Below are positions 17,763 to 25,224 of a stretch of 55,452 nt of DNA, in pieces; within the stretch, counting starts at the first letter, position 1; every line of letters begins with the position of its first letter. The stretch is from an uncultured Acetatifactor sp. (GTDB lineage: Bacteria; Bacillota; Clostridia; Lachnospirales; Lachnospiraceae), in assembly GCA_910584865.1 (NCBI GenBank), contig CAJUCE010000036.1, positions 1 through 55,452 of the forward strand, in the 5' to 3' direction. The position numbers were made by a program, and so were the translations under genes. Below the pieces are notes generated by a model. It was not told where the DNA came from. It saw nothing but the letters and a program-made list of their open reading frames with translations, and did not search any database.

Positions 17763-17928
17763 TTATGTTATTATAGTGTCGAGTTGGTGGAAAGCCAGAA
17801 AAATCAAGGGTTTCCACTGCTTACGTCCAAGGTTTGTAATGCCGTTCAAACGGCAAAACAGAGCAAAAACAGTTTCATTTTTGCTTTGGGACAGGAAAAA
17901 GGAGCAACTCGACACTAAATCAACATAA
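17763..17928. repeat. 166-bp element bounded by 24-bp imperfect inverted repeats
   Basis: TAGTGTCGAGTTG (17774-17786) and its perfect complement (17905-17917) are extended outward by TTATGTT (17763-17769) and AACATAA (17922-17928), giving 21 of 24 matching positions. The left arm begins two bases after amidase homology ends. No ORF lies between. It could be a MITE, a deleted insertion sequence or the ICE terminus. The amidase does not resume after it, so a simple insertion into an otherwise intact gene is excluded. Confidence 0.75.
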
Positions 17929-18160
17929 AGCATGTGAAATCTATGGAATATCATTACTTTTATCAATATCAAGTATCTATATTATCTGTTTTTCTTATTA
18001 GTGTCAATCATTTTCCTGAATAAAATAGCAAGATATTGTTGAGGGACAGAGGTGTTTTGGGTTTGCAAGGGACTCTGTCTCATGGGAGGAGGTGTGCGAT
18101 TTTCCTTTCAGTGGTTAAGTCGAATACAATTATCAGGATTCGGGAGAAGGAGGGTATGAC
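17929..18160. other. Intergenic upstream region of the ICE start
   Basis: This is AT-rich to about 18060, then a segment with GGGAGGAGGTG (18083-18093) and TACAAT (18125-18130) as a possible -10 box with only a poor -35. It probably contains the promoter of the DUF6075 gene. No gene is seen. Confidence 0.3.
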
Positions 18161-18601
18161 ATGACTGTAAATACAGCGACAGGCGCAAGAAATAAGGAAG
18201 CCTACACAATTATTTTCAAGGACAAGCAGCATAAGGATTTTTATATGGATTTCCTGCCGAGATGCAGGTATCAGGATGTGTATCATAGTGCGCTGGTTTA
18301 CTGCCTGGGCTTAAGTAGGGATACGAGAGCCTTTGCTCAGCAGATATACAATTTTGAGACAGGGGATGTGAAACTGGAATGCCTGCAGGCAGACTGGCTG
18401 ACAAGTGGCAGCGGAAGGATCATCCGGATGGCATTTAACCTTTACTGTAATGGGACGCCCAGTGTCTACGATTACGAGGGGAGTGAAGAGCAGCTGAAGG
18501 AGTGCAGATGCTATACGGTGGAGGACCTGTTCTGCTGTGACTATGCGGTCTATTTCTGGGAGGCTGTGAAGCTGCGCTATCCGGAGTATACGCGCAAATA
18601 A
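18161..18601 (+). CDS. DUF6075-like protein
   Basis: A 146-aa soluble protein with GAAGGAGGG before the ATG. Residues ~18-100 contain the pattern I associate with DUF6075 proteins of Lachnospiraceae elements: IIFKDKQHKDFYMDFL, DVYHSALVYCLGLSRDTR, LECLQADWLTSGSGRIIRMAFNLY, and a C-terminal VEDLFCCDYAVYFWEAVKLRYPEY. No catalytic residues or membrane segments are apparent; function is unknown. It opens the ICE left-end operon ahead of DUF3970, parA and parB, suggesting an early or maintenance role. Confidence 0.65.
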   Translation: MTVNTATGARNKEAYTIIFKDKQHKDFYMDFLPRCRYQDVYHSALVYCLGLSRDTRAFAQQIYNFETGDVKLECLQADWLTSGSGRIIRMAFNLYCNGTPSVYDYEGSEEQLKECRCYTVEDLFCCDYAVYFWEAVKLRYPEYTRK

Positions 18602-18622
18602 TGGAAAGATTGGAGGGGAAGG

Positions 18623-18796
18623 ATGCTTAAAATCAGGATGCAGGGGACGCCAAAGGATTTGAAATGGTTCCGGCAGCTTCTGGAACGGAGTGAAGAGGTT
18701 CAGGTGAACCGGGTGTCGGAGGCCTTTGCGAACAAGGGGACGAAGCAGTTTTTCCGTATGTATGCAGAAGTGGAAAAAGCAGAGAAGCGAAAATAA
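18623..18796 (+). CDS. DUF3970-like small protein
   Basis: The ATG at 18623 has GGAGGGGAAGG just upstream. The 57-aa product (MLKIRMQGTPKDLKWFRQLL, SEAFANKGTKQFFRMYAEVE) resembles the DUF3970/YvzF-type small proteins common before parA in Lachnospiraceae ICEs. It is basic, with one likely beta strand followed by helices. It lies 21 bases after the DUF6075 stop and 57 bases before parA. Function unknown. Confidence 0.65.
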   Translation: MLKIRMQGTPKDLKWFRQLLERSEEVQVNRVSEAFANKGTKQFFRMYAEVEKAEKRK

Positions 18797-18853
18797 GGAA
18801 GTAGAAGAGGTAAGCAGGAAGAAAAGCTTATAAGGAAAGCCGGAGGAAAATAT

Positions 18854-19777
18854 ATGTGTAGGTTATCTGAAAAAACAGCGAATGAGAATGGAAAGAGTAC
18901 CGGAAGTGTTGAGAATACGACAAATAGATGCAAGATTATCGCCATATCGAACCAGAAAGGGGGAGTGGGGAAGACAACAACCTGCGTCAATCTGGGAATC
19001 GGGCTTGCCAGGGCGGGGGAAAAGGTTCTGCTGGTGGAGGCCGATGCCCAGGGCAGCCTTGCGGTAAGCTTAGGCATTTCAGAACCGGACAAGCTGGATG
19101 TGACACTGGTGAATATTCTGGAGAAGGTCATCAATGACGAGGAGACCTGGTCGGGAGAAGGCATCATCCGACATGAGGAGGGAATTGACTTTATCCCTGC
19201 AAACATTGAACTGGCAGGACTGGAGACGGCCCTTGTGAACATCATGAGCCGGGAGACGGTGATGCGCCAGTTCCTGCAGGAAATGCGACGGCAGTACGAC
19301 TATATTTTGATAGACTGCATGCCTTCCCTGGGGATGATTACGATAAATGCCCTTGTGGCGGCAGATTACGTGCTTGTCCCTGTGGAGGCTGCATATTTGC
19401 CTATAAAGGGCCTTCAGCAGTTGATTAAGACTATCGGCAACATACATCGGAAGCTGAACCCTTCCCTGGAAATTCTGGGAATCCTGCTGACGAAGGTTGA
19501 CCGTAGGACGAATTTCGCAAGGGAGACATCTGCTAAGATCCGGGAGGTCTACGGAGAAAGGGTACATATCTTTGAGAACTGCATCCCGCTGTCCGTGAGG
19601 GCGGCGGAGACGGCAGCCGAGGGGAAGAGCATTTATCTCCATGACCCGAAAGGCGCTGTGGCAGAGGGGTATCTGTCCCTGACGGAGGAGGTGCTTGCGC
19701 TGACCGGATGTGCGGACAAGCCTGTGGAAGCGGAAGGCGCAGGGAGTTCCGGCCTGCAGAGGGGAGGCGGGCAATGA
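18854..19777 (+). CDS. parA: ParA-family partition ATPase
   Basis: A 307-aa protein with a deviant Walker A, QKGGVGKTTT (signature Lys at about residue 35), a Walker A' region (LVEADAQGSLAVSL) and Walker B (YILIDCMPSLGM). No N-terminal helix-turn-helix extension is present beyond ~30 residues. ParA forms ATP-dependent dimers on the nucleoid and moves ParB-parS complexes. It overlaps parB by an ATGA junction. Its presence implies the excised ICE circle is actively segregated. Three palindromic candidate parS sites lie ~2 kb downstream. Confidence 0.92.
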   Translation: MCRLSEKTANENGKSTGSVENTTNRCKIIAISNQKGGVGKTTTCVNLGIGLARAGEKVLLVEADAQGSLAVSLGISEPDKLDVTLVNILEKVINDEETWSGEGIIRHEEGIDFIPANIELAGLETALVNIMSRETVMRQFLQEMRRQYDYILIDCMPSLGMITINALVAADYVLVPVEAAYLPIKGLQQLIKTIGNIHRKLNPSLEILGILLTKVDRRTNFARETSAKIREVYGERVHIFENCIPLSVRAAETAAEGKSIYLHDPKGAVAEGYLSLTEEVLALTGCADKPVEAEGAGSSGLQRGGGQ

Positions 19778-20667
19778 GGGGAAGCAGCGCACAGAAAATC
19801 AAGCTTACATCCTATGATGACCTGTTCGGCGGTGACGGGCAGACATCGGGAGAGGCCATTACGTCCGTCCCGATCAGCCAGCTCCATCCTTTCAATGGGC
19901 ATCCGTTCCGTGTATCTGACGATGCAAAGATGCAGGAGACTGTGGAGAGCGTGAAGAAATATGGGGTACTGGTCCCGGGGATTGTCCGTCCTTACGCCGA
20001 GGGAGGCTACGAAGTTGTGGCGGGGCACAGGAGGTGGCGGGCCTGTGAGCTGGCCGGGCTTACGGAAATGCCAGTCATCATCCGCAAAATGGACGATGAT
20101 GAATCCACGGTAATTATGGTGGATTCCAACATCCAGAGGGAAGACCTCCTGCCCAGCGAAAAGGCAAAGGCATATCGGATGAAGTACGAGGCATTGAAAC
20201 ACCAGGGAAGCAGGGAAGGCGGCAGGACCATTGAGGAGATGGGGGAGACTGCCGGGGAGAGCGGAAAGACAGTCCAGAGGTATATCTGGCTGTCCCGCCT
20301 TTCAGACGGGCTGCTGGATATGGTGGACAGAAAGAAGATTGGCTTTGTGCAGGGATTGGATCTCTCTTTCCTTTCTCCAGAAGAGCAGGGGTGGGTACAG
20401 GAAATTCTGGAAAGGCAGGGAACCGGCATCAGCACTTCCCAGTCCGCAAGGCTGAAGGAGCATGGCAGAAAGGGGGAGCTTACGCCTGCACTGGCGGAGG
20501 ATGTCCTGACAGAGAGGAAAGAAAAGGCACGGAAGATAACCATCAGGAAGGATGCGGTGAGAAAATATTTCAGTGACGATTACAGCAGCGAGGAGATTGA
20601 GAGGATTATCCTGGAGCTGTTGGAGGGCTGGAAGGAAAGGCAGGAGGCTGATGGGGTATCTGACTAG
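19774..20667 (+). CDS. parB: ParB-family partition protein
   Basis: A 297-aa protein; ATG 19774 overlaps the parA stop (ATGA). The N-terminal ParB/Srx CTPase domain has HPFNGHPFRVSDD, VPGIVRPYAEGGYEVVAGHRRWRACELAG and MVDSNIQREDLLPSEKAKAY. A central helix-turn-helix follows (SGKTVQRYIWLSRLSDGLLDMV), then a C-terminal domain with Lys/Arg-rich helices. It loads on parS and spreads by CTP-dependent clamping. The 3' end overlaps the start of the next gene by 17 bases, linking partition and replication genes in one operon. Confidence 0.92.
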   Translation: MRGSSAQKIKLTSYDDLFGGDGQTSGEAITSVPISQLHPFNGHPFRVSDDAKMQETVESVKKYGVLVPGIVRPYAEGGYEVVAGHRRWRACELAGLTEMPVIIRKMDDDESTVIMVDSNIQREDLLPSEKAKAYRMKYEALKHQGSREGGRTIEEMGETAGESGKTVQRYIWLSRLSDGLLDMVDRKKIGFVQGLDLSFLSPEEQGWVQEILERQGTGISTSQSARLKEHGRKGELTPALAEDVLTERKEKARKITIRKDAVRKYFSDDYSSEEIERIILELLEGWKERQEADGVSD

Positions 20668-22075
20668 CGGGAACCAGATCGTGGATGCGATGGGTTCCCT
20701 GAACATAACGGGGAACATCATACCGACAATCTGGTATAAGACGATTCTGCGGGAGAACCGCAAGCCATATCTTCTGGCCATTGCCATCCTGGCGGATATC
20801 GTATACTGGTACCGCCCTGTTGAAATGCGCAACCAGTCAACGGGGCAGATAGAGGGCTGGAAAAAGAAGTTTTCAGGGGACATCCTGCGGCAGAGCTACC
20901 AGTATTATGCCGACCTTTTCGGGGAATCAAAGAAGACCGTGAAGATGGCCATTGACAGGCTGGAAGAGCTCTGCGTGGTGAGGCGGGAGTTCAGGACGGT
21001 CAACCATGGGGAAGGGCTTGTGTCAAACAATGTGATGTACCTGAAGCTGGTGCCGGAGCAGCTGTACCTGCTGACTTATCCGGAGGCAGAGCTGGGCAGT
21101 GTCTGGGAAGAAAAGGCATGTCTGGCGGGTACTGGTGATGCGATGGGAGGGGGACTCCCTGCAGAGCCGGGTGCCGCTGTGGTAAGAGCCGGGGGATGGC
21201 TGCCTGTAGAACCGGATGCAGGTATGGAAGGACTGGAAGGGAGTCTTCCTACAGAACCGGATAGAGGTATGGAAAAATTGGGAAGGAGTCTCTCCACAAA
21301 TCCAGATACAGGTATGGAAAAACAGGGAGGGAGCCTCCCTACAAATTTGGATACAGGTGTGGAAAAACAGGGAGGGAGCCTCCCTACAGATTCGGATAGA
21401 GGTATGGAAAAAACGGGAGGGAGCCTCCCTACAAATTCGGATACCCCTATGGAAAAATTGGGAGGGAGGGGTGTACAAAACGGGATACAGGCCCCTACAA
21501 ATTTGTGGGGAGGTAGTACCGGGAATTTCCAGAGCCTATGCCCAAAAACGGAGGGAGTACCCTCCCAAAATGGAGGGACGTATACAGAGATTACTTCAGA
21601 GAATACATACAGAGATTATAATAAATCTATCATTCCATCTATCCATGAAAGCAGGGCAGGTGTGGGTGATGGGATGGAGGATGCGGATGCCTGCATGGCT
21701 CTGATTCGGCAGAACATAGAGTATGAGCACCACATGAAGTTCGACAGGCCAGATGAAAGGAGCCTGTATGAGGAACTGTATGCGGTGATCTGTGAGGGTG
21801 TCTGTGTAAGGCACCGCTCTGTCCGGGTGGGCGGGGAGGAATATCCCCATGCCCTGGTAAAGGAACGGTTCCTGAAGCTGGGTGAAGAGCATCTGCGTTA
21901 TGTGATTGAGTGCATGCGGAATACTTCAACTAAGATAACGAACATCAAGGCTTACATGATTACAGCCCTTTACAATGCGCCTATGACAATGAACCATTAT
22001 TATCAGCAGGAAGTCAATTATGATATGCGTGGCGGGGGGTGGCAGAATGCAGAGGCGGAGAGGGAGAAAGAATAG
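20651..22075 (+). CDS. Replication-initiator-like winged-helix protein with internal repeats
   Basis: A 474-aa protein. ATG 20651 follows GGCAGGAGGCTG, inside the end of parB. The N-terminal ~130 residues form a helix-turn-helix/winged-helix domain (IPTIWYKTILRENRKPYLLAIAIL, FSGDILRQSYQYYADLFGESKKTVKMAIDRLEEL) like phage replisome organisers and RepA-type initiators of ICEs. Residues ~165-280 consist of a 15-residue repeat (GMEKQGGSLPTNLDT). The C-terminal ~110 residues (ALIRQNIEYEHHMKFD, LGEEHLRYVIECMRNTSTKITNIKAYM) resemble the DUF6017-type C-terminal domain. Location after parAB and before palindromic sites supports a replication or maintenance role. Confidence 0.7.
   Translation: MGYLTSGNQIVDAMGSLNITGNIIPTIWYKTILRENRKPYLLAIAILADIVYWYRPVEMRNQSTGQIEGWKKKFSGDILRQSYQYYADLFGESKKTVKMAIDRLEELCVVRREFRTVNHGEGLVSNNVMYLKLVPEQLYLLTYPEAELGSVWEEKACLAGTGDAMGGGLPAEPGAAVVRAGGWLPVEPDAGMEGLEGSLPTEPDRGMEKLGRSLSTNPDTGMEKQGGSLPTNLDTGVEKQGGSLPTDSDRGMEKTGGSLPTNSDTPMEKLGGRGVQNGIQAPTNLWGGSTGNFQSLCPKTEGVPSQNGGTYTEITSENTYRDYNKSIIPSIHESRAGVGDGMEDADACMALIRQNIEYEHHMKFDRPDERSLYEELYAVICEGVCVRHRSVRVGGEEYPHALVKERFLKLGEEHLRYVIECMRNTSTKITNIKAYMITALYNAPMTMNHYYQQEVNYDMRGGGWQNAEAEREKE
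21221..21490 (+). repeat. Tandem 45-bp repeats within the initiator-like gene
   Basis: Six units start at 21221, 21266, 21311, 21356, 21401 and 21446 with an exact 45-bp period; a degenerate unit precedes them. Each later unit contains GGGAGGGAGCCTCCC, a self-complementary GGGAGG-GAG-CCTCCC hairpin. Both protein repetition and DNA hairpins are thus maintained. In RepA_N plasmids the origin lies inside the initiator gene, so these could be iterons. Confidence 0.9.
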
Positions 22076-22084
22076 AGGTTTTGA

Positions 22085-22117
22085 GTCAACTTGTGGACAT
22101 AATGTCCACAAGTTGAC
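22085..22117. promoter_or_regulatory. Palindrome 1, candidate parS
   Basis: A perfect palindrome with 16-bp arms around a single A (half-site GTCAACTTGTGGACAT) starts 9 bases after the initiator stop. The shared core half-site is ACTTGTGGACAT. It is the first of three copies, downstream of parAB and the initiator. Confidence 0.8.
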
Positions 22118-22202
22118 AGACAGAGAAATGGGAGCGGTAGGAGGGGTGGCTGCGTCAATTTTATGTGCAGTGGCCGGTTTGGATAAAGTCTGTTCTGGTG
22201 TC

Positions 22203-22227
22203 ACTTGTGGATATAATGTCCACAAGT
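22203..22227. promoter_or_regulatory. Palindrome 2, candidate parS
   Basis: A second copy of the 25-bp core (ACTTGTGGATAT + A + ATGTCCACAAGT) with one mismatch between the arms. It is embedded in a longer direct repeat shared with copy 3: TTTATGTGC, TTTGGATAAA and GGTGTCACTTG precede both. Confidence 0.8.
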
Positions 22228-22344
22228 TAAGGAAGATAAAAATACAGCAGGATAATCTGGGGATAAAGAATGGAGCAGCAGAGGAACTGACTGCTCTCGT
22301 TTTATGTGCGTAGTGGGTGCTTTGGATAAATATGCTCCGGTATC

Positions 22345-22369
22345 ACTTGTGGACATAATGTCCACAAGT
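22345..22369. promoter_or_regulatory. Palindrome 3, candidate parS
   Basis: A third copy of the core palindrome (ACTTGTGGACAT + A + complement), perfect. Centres of the three copies are at 22101, 22215 and 22357. The last is 87 bases upstream of the next gene and could also act as its operator. Confidence 0.8.
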
Positions 22370-22455
22370 TGATTAGGGAGAGATATTCATTGATTGAGAC
22401 TGGTAACACGGATTGTTTTAGAAGTCTGCCATAAAAAATTAAGGAGCGATTGAGA

Positions 22456-22992
22456 ATGGGAAAAAAGGACGAAATGCTTATTGTTGAGGAACCTTTGTAT
22501 CATGATACATGGAAGTTGCTGAAAAAATACCGGGATGTGGTGTGGAGCCTGGAACTCTCCGTCCAGCAGGTGCGCAACAGATTTGAGATTGAATATGGGA
22601 ACACGATTGAGGACTTTCTGGATTCGGTCTATCTGGCGGGGGCCGACATCGCAGGGAGCGACATTGAGCACCACGCCCAGTGCATTGAGCGCAGCCACCG
22701 GATGCTGAAGCTTCTGGACAGCGCCATTGATTTGCTGCGGAATAAGCATAAGAATGGAGAGAGTTATTATTGGCTGCTTTACTATTCCTATCTTTCGCCG
22801 CAGCAGATGCGGAATGTGGAAGAGATTATCGAGAAGCTGCGCCCTCACATCAGGGACATAAGTATGCGCACTTATTATAGGAAGAGGCAGGAGTGTATTG
22901 AGGCGCTGAGTTCTATCTTATGGGGGTATACATCTAAGGACAGCATGGAGGTTCTGGAGCAGTTTGTTCCGGGGAGACAAGAGAAGGGATAG
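22456..22992 (+). CDS. ArpU/sigma-like regulator, tentative
   Basis: A 178-aa protein; ATG 22456 follows AAGGAG by 9 bases. It is all-helical, with EIEYGNTIEDFLDSVYLAGADIAGS, HAQCIERSHRMLKLLDSAIDLLRN and a C-terminal helix-turn-helix-like part (SMRTYYRKRQECIEALSSILWG). The arrangement resembles ArpU/RinA-type phage late regulators, which are sigma-region-4-like activators. It lies at the end of the maintenance module, directly before cargo island 1 and the transfer genes, so control of transfer genes is plausible. The family assignment is by pattern only. Confidence 0.45.
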   Translation: MGKKDEMLIVEEPLYHDTWKLLKKYRDVVWSLELSVQQVRNRFEIEYGNTIEDFLDSVYLAGADIAGSDIEHHAQCIERSHRMLKLLDSAIDLLRNKHKNGESYYWLLYYSYLSPQQMRNVEEIIEKLRPHIRDISMRTYYRKRQECIEALSSILWGYTSKDSMEVLEQFVPGRQEKG

Positions 22993-23079
22993 CCGGAATA
23001 TGCAAATTTTGTATAGTAGTTGTTCTATATTGAATCCAAGGAGGGTACATTCCTCGATGCTTGCATTGCAACAAATTAA

Positions 23080-23130
23080 TGACGAACGAAGTGAGTCTCG
23101 GGCTGATACCCCGCAGCTTGCTGCGGGAGT
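23080..23130 (+). repeat. Hairpin repeat element (SRADTPQLAAG-type)
   Basis: CCCGCAG-CTTG-CTGCGGG (23110-23127) forms a strong hairpin within a segment whose spurious translation reads NERSESRADTPQLAAG. From memory this peptide string recurs in many Clostridia annotations as short orphan ORFs, so the DNA is likely a dispersed non-coding repeat. It sits at the left edge of cargo island 1. Confidence 0.5.
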
Positions 23131-23188
23131 TTCACTCTTATCGAATTTTTGACGGCTTGTGTTTGCATAACATAGAGGATATAATTAG

Positions 23189-23284
23189 AGTAAACGACAA
23201 AGATTTTTGGGGTATGCTCAAAAGGTATGAATACAGCGATAACTCTTATTTTGCATTAAAGAAATGATTTTAATGTCGTTTACT
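23189..23284. repeat. 11-bp inverted repeats enclosing a 74-bp spacer upstream of island 1
   Basis: AGTAAACGACA (23189-23199) and its exact complement TGTCGTTTACT (23274-23284) enclose an AT-rich 74-bp spacer, 60 bases upstream of the island-1 genes. The arrangement could be a long-range RNA stem or the end of a small mobile element. No other repeat or ORF explains it. Confidence 0.7.
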
Positions 23285-23343
23285 ATGAGGGTACATATGT
23301 AATGTGAGCTGATAAATTGAAAGTCATAAATAATAGAAGAAAG

Positions 23344-25224
23344 ATGATGGTACAGAATATGCGACAGGAAGAGCCAGAAATAATTGAAGTTTTGGATAAG
23401 TGCAGAAAAAAATTGCAGACATCTCCAAAGTTATGTGGATTAAATGATAGTGAGATACAGATTTGTGATTTTGGGAATGATGTGTTTTGCTATTGGGGAA
23501 TAATAGCTTATCAATACATAAGTAAAATAAATTCTTTTTCTTATGAAGACTTGGTGTTTTTTTTAGGTGAGATTGACGAAAAGGGAAGTGTATGCAATTA
23601 TATTGCATATATTTTGCAGAAAGAATATGGAATACGCATGATTAAATTGTTAATTGTAGCATCCCAATGTGGAAAGTATCAGCAACTAATTCCTTTTGTG
23701 GAGGATAATCTTCTATTTGAAAGTTCTGTAGAATTAGAAGAAACAAAAGCGTTTTTAAATGTTATTGATGAAAACAAGTATCCACAAATGGATATTTTGC
23801 TATCAGATTATGCTAAGCTAATCTGTAATATGCAAAAACAAGAAGAGATATTTAGAATTTTTATGATAGATAAACAAGAGATTTATTTTAAGTTTATGAG
23901 TTGTTTTTGCCAAAAGGTTTTTCAAATAGATTCAGAAACTGGAAACAGAATGCTAGCAACATTGTTGCAAGAAGGGAAGAATAAAGTAGAAAAAGTCGCG
24001 GTAGACTTCTTAGATATTGGTATTTATTATGGGTGCTCTATATTCGAACAATATTTTGATATAATACACGGATGGATGCAAAAAGACAAAAAACTGAGGG
24101 AAAAGCTGATTCCAATATATGTTGTATATCTCAAAAAGGCAGAAAAGAATGATTTTAGAAATGACATTATCGCAGAGTTATATAAAATTCCATTCGGTGT
24201 TGCGAGTGAAAAAACCGCTTTTCTGAGGGCAATATTCGACAGGGAATCATTGCCCGAGTATTTAAAGCCTATTTTTGACAATATTTTATCGCATCCATTT
24301 GAAAAGGATAACGATGTTTTGAAACTATTATTCAGATTTTTCTCGGTGCAAAAGAAGATGGAGGATGCGGAAATCCTGCAATCTATTCAGCAGGTTTATC
24401 GCGTAAATGGATATTGGAATGATGATAAAAATTTTTTTGTTCAACTAGCTTCAATATTACATGAACTGAAAAATAATCAAATATTGCTGGTGGAGTATTT
24501 TTTTAGGTGTATGTTTACTCGGGGAATAGAGAATTTCTATTTTGCTTTAGGATTATATAAAAATATGGTTCATTTAAATGATATTGGGGACATTTTGCAT
24601 AAAAGAGAAATTAGTGTAGTTAAATTAAGTATTGTTTTAAAAGGGCTATTATATTTTTATTATGATGCAAATAGTATTTGCCAAATTTCGTATAAATTAA
24701 TAAAGATTATTCCAGATACGATGGATGCGGAACCTTATATAGCCGTTTGTATGGATGAAATATATGAAAATTATAGTCATACTTATAATAAGTTGGCAAA
24801 ACAGTATGTGAACGATAATGGGAAATGGGTGGAAGAACTGACTAAACGGATTTTAGAAAGATATCAAGAATATATTAGAAATCAGAAAGTAGCGAATAGC
24901 AAGCCGGATTTACAGCCATCAAAGGAGCGAAAGCAGATATTGAGAAAAGCGAAATTAGAACAGAATACAAAAATAAACAAGACAGCAAGAGAGGCATCTT
25001 TTTTTGCATCAATGTTTTCAAATCATGTAATGAAATATGGTAAACGACATGCGGGAATACAGTATTCAAAGAGTGATGGCTATTCATATTTGGTAACACC
25101 ATATTCAAGTCGTAAATTCGAAAGGGAATTGCCGCATATTTATGTTAATGACCCTGTGGACTGGTATAGATTGCGAAGACAGTATTTAAAAGAGAGGGAG
25201 AAATATTGTGAGATTAATAATTAA
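23344..25224 (+). CDS. Island 1 gene A: large helical protein, unknown
   Basis: About 626 residues. Starts are ATG 23344, 23347 or 23359; a TTG at 23317 is also in frame, and no strong ribosome site discriminates. The protein is almost entirely predicted alpha-helical with regular hydrophobic spacing (e.g. VFFLGEIDEKGSVCNYIAYILQ, LFRFFSVQKKMEDAEILQSI), suggesting a HEAT/TPR-like solenoid. The C-terminal ~120 residues are basic (SKERKQILRKAKLEQNTKINKTA) and end in WYRLRRQYLKEREKY, which may bind nucleic acid. Base composition is far more AT-rich than the flanking ICE genes. The stop overlaps the start of gene B by 17 bases, so the two are translationally coupled. No known family is recognised. 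Confidence 0.75.
   Translation: MMVQNMRQEEPEIIEVLDKCRKKLQTSPKLCGLNDSEIQICDFGNDVFCYWGIIAYQYISKINSFSYEDLVFFLGEIDEKGSVCNYIAYILQKEYGIRMIKLLIVASQCGKYQQLIPFVEDNLLFESSVELEETKAFLNVIDENKYPQMDILLSDYAKLICNMQKQEEIFRIFMIDKQEIYFKFMSCFCQKVFQIDSETGNRMLATLLQEGKNKVEKVAVDFLDIGIYYGCSIFEQYFDIIHGWMQKDKKLREKLIPIYVVYLKKAEKNDFRNDIIAELYKIPFGVASEKTAFLRAIFDRESLPEYLKPIFDNILSHPFEKDNDVLKLLFRFFSVQKKMEDAEILQSIQQVYRVNGYWNDDKNFFVQLASILHELKNNQILLVEYFFRCMFTRGIENFYFALGLYKNMVHLNDIGDILHKREISVVKLSIVLKGLLYFYYDANSICQISYKLIKIIPDTMDAEPYIAVCMDEIYENYSHTYNKLAKQYVNDNGKWVEELTKRILERYQEYIRNQKVANSKPDLQPSKERKQILRKAKLEQNTKINKTAREASFFASMFSNHVMKYGKRHAGIQYSKSDGYSYLVTPYSSRKFERELPHIYVNDPVDWYRLRRQYLKEREKYCEINN

Noticed and set aside
21221..21490. CRISPR array
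   Set aside because: The 45-bp repeats are contiguous and in-frame coding without unique spacers, and no cas genes are present.
22964..23267. Short ORFs giving NERSESRADTPQLAAG and SLGLIPRSLLREF
   Set aside because: Alternative-frame readings of a hairpin repeat element; overlapping frames, no ribosome sites.
23189..23284. Retron-like msr-msd RNA
   Set aside because: Inverted repeats are suggestive, but no reverse transcriptase motif (YxDD) is encoded nearby.
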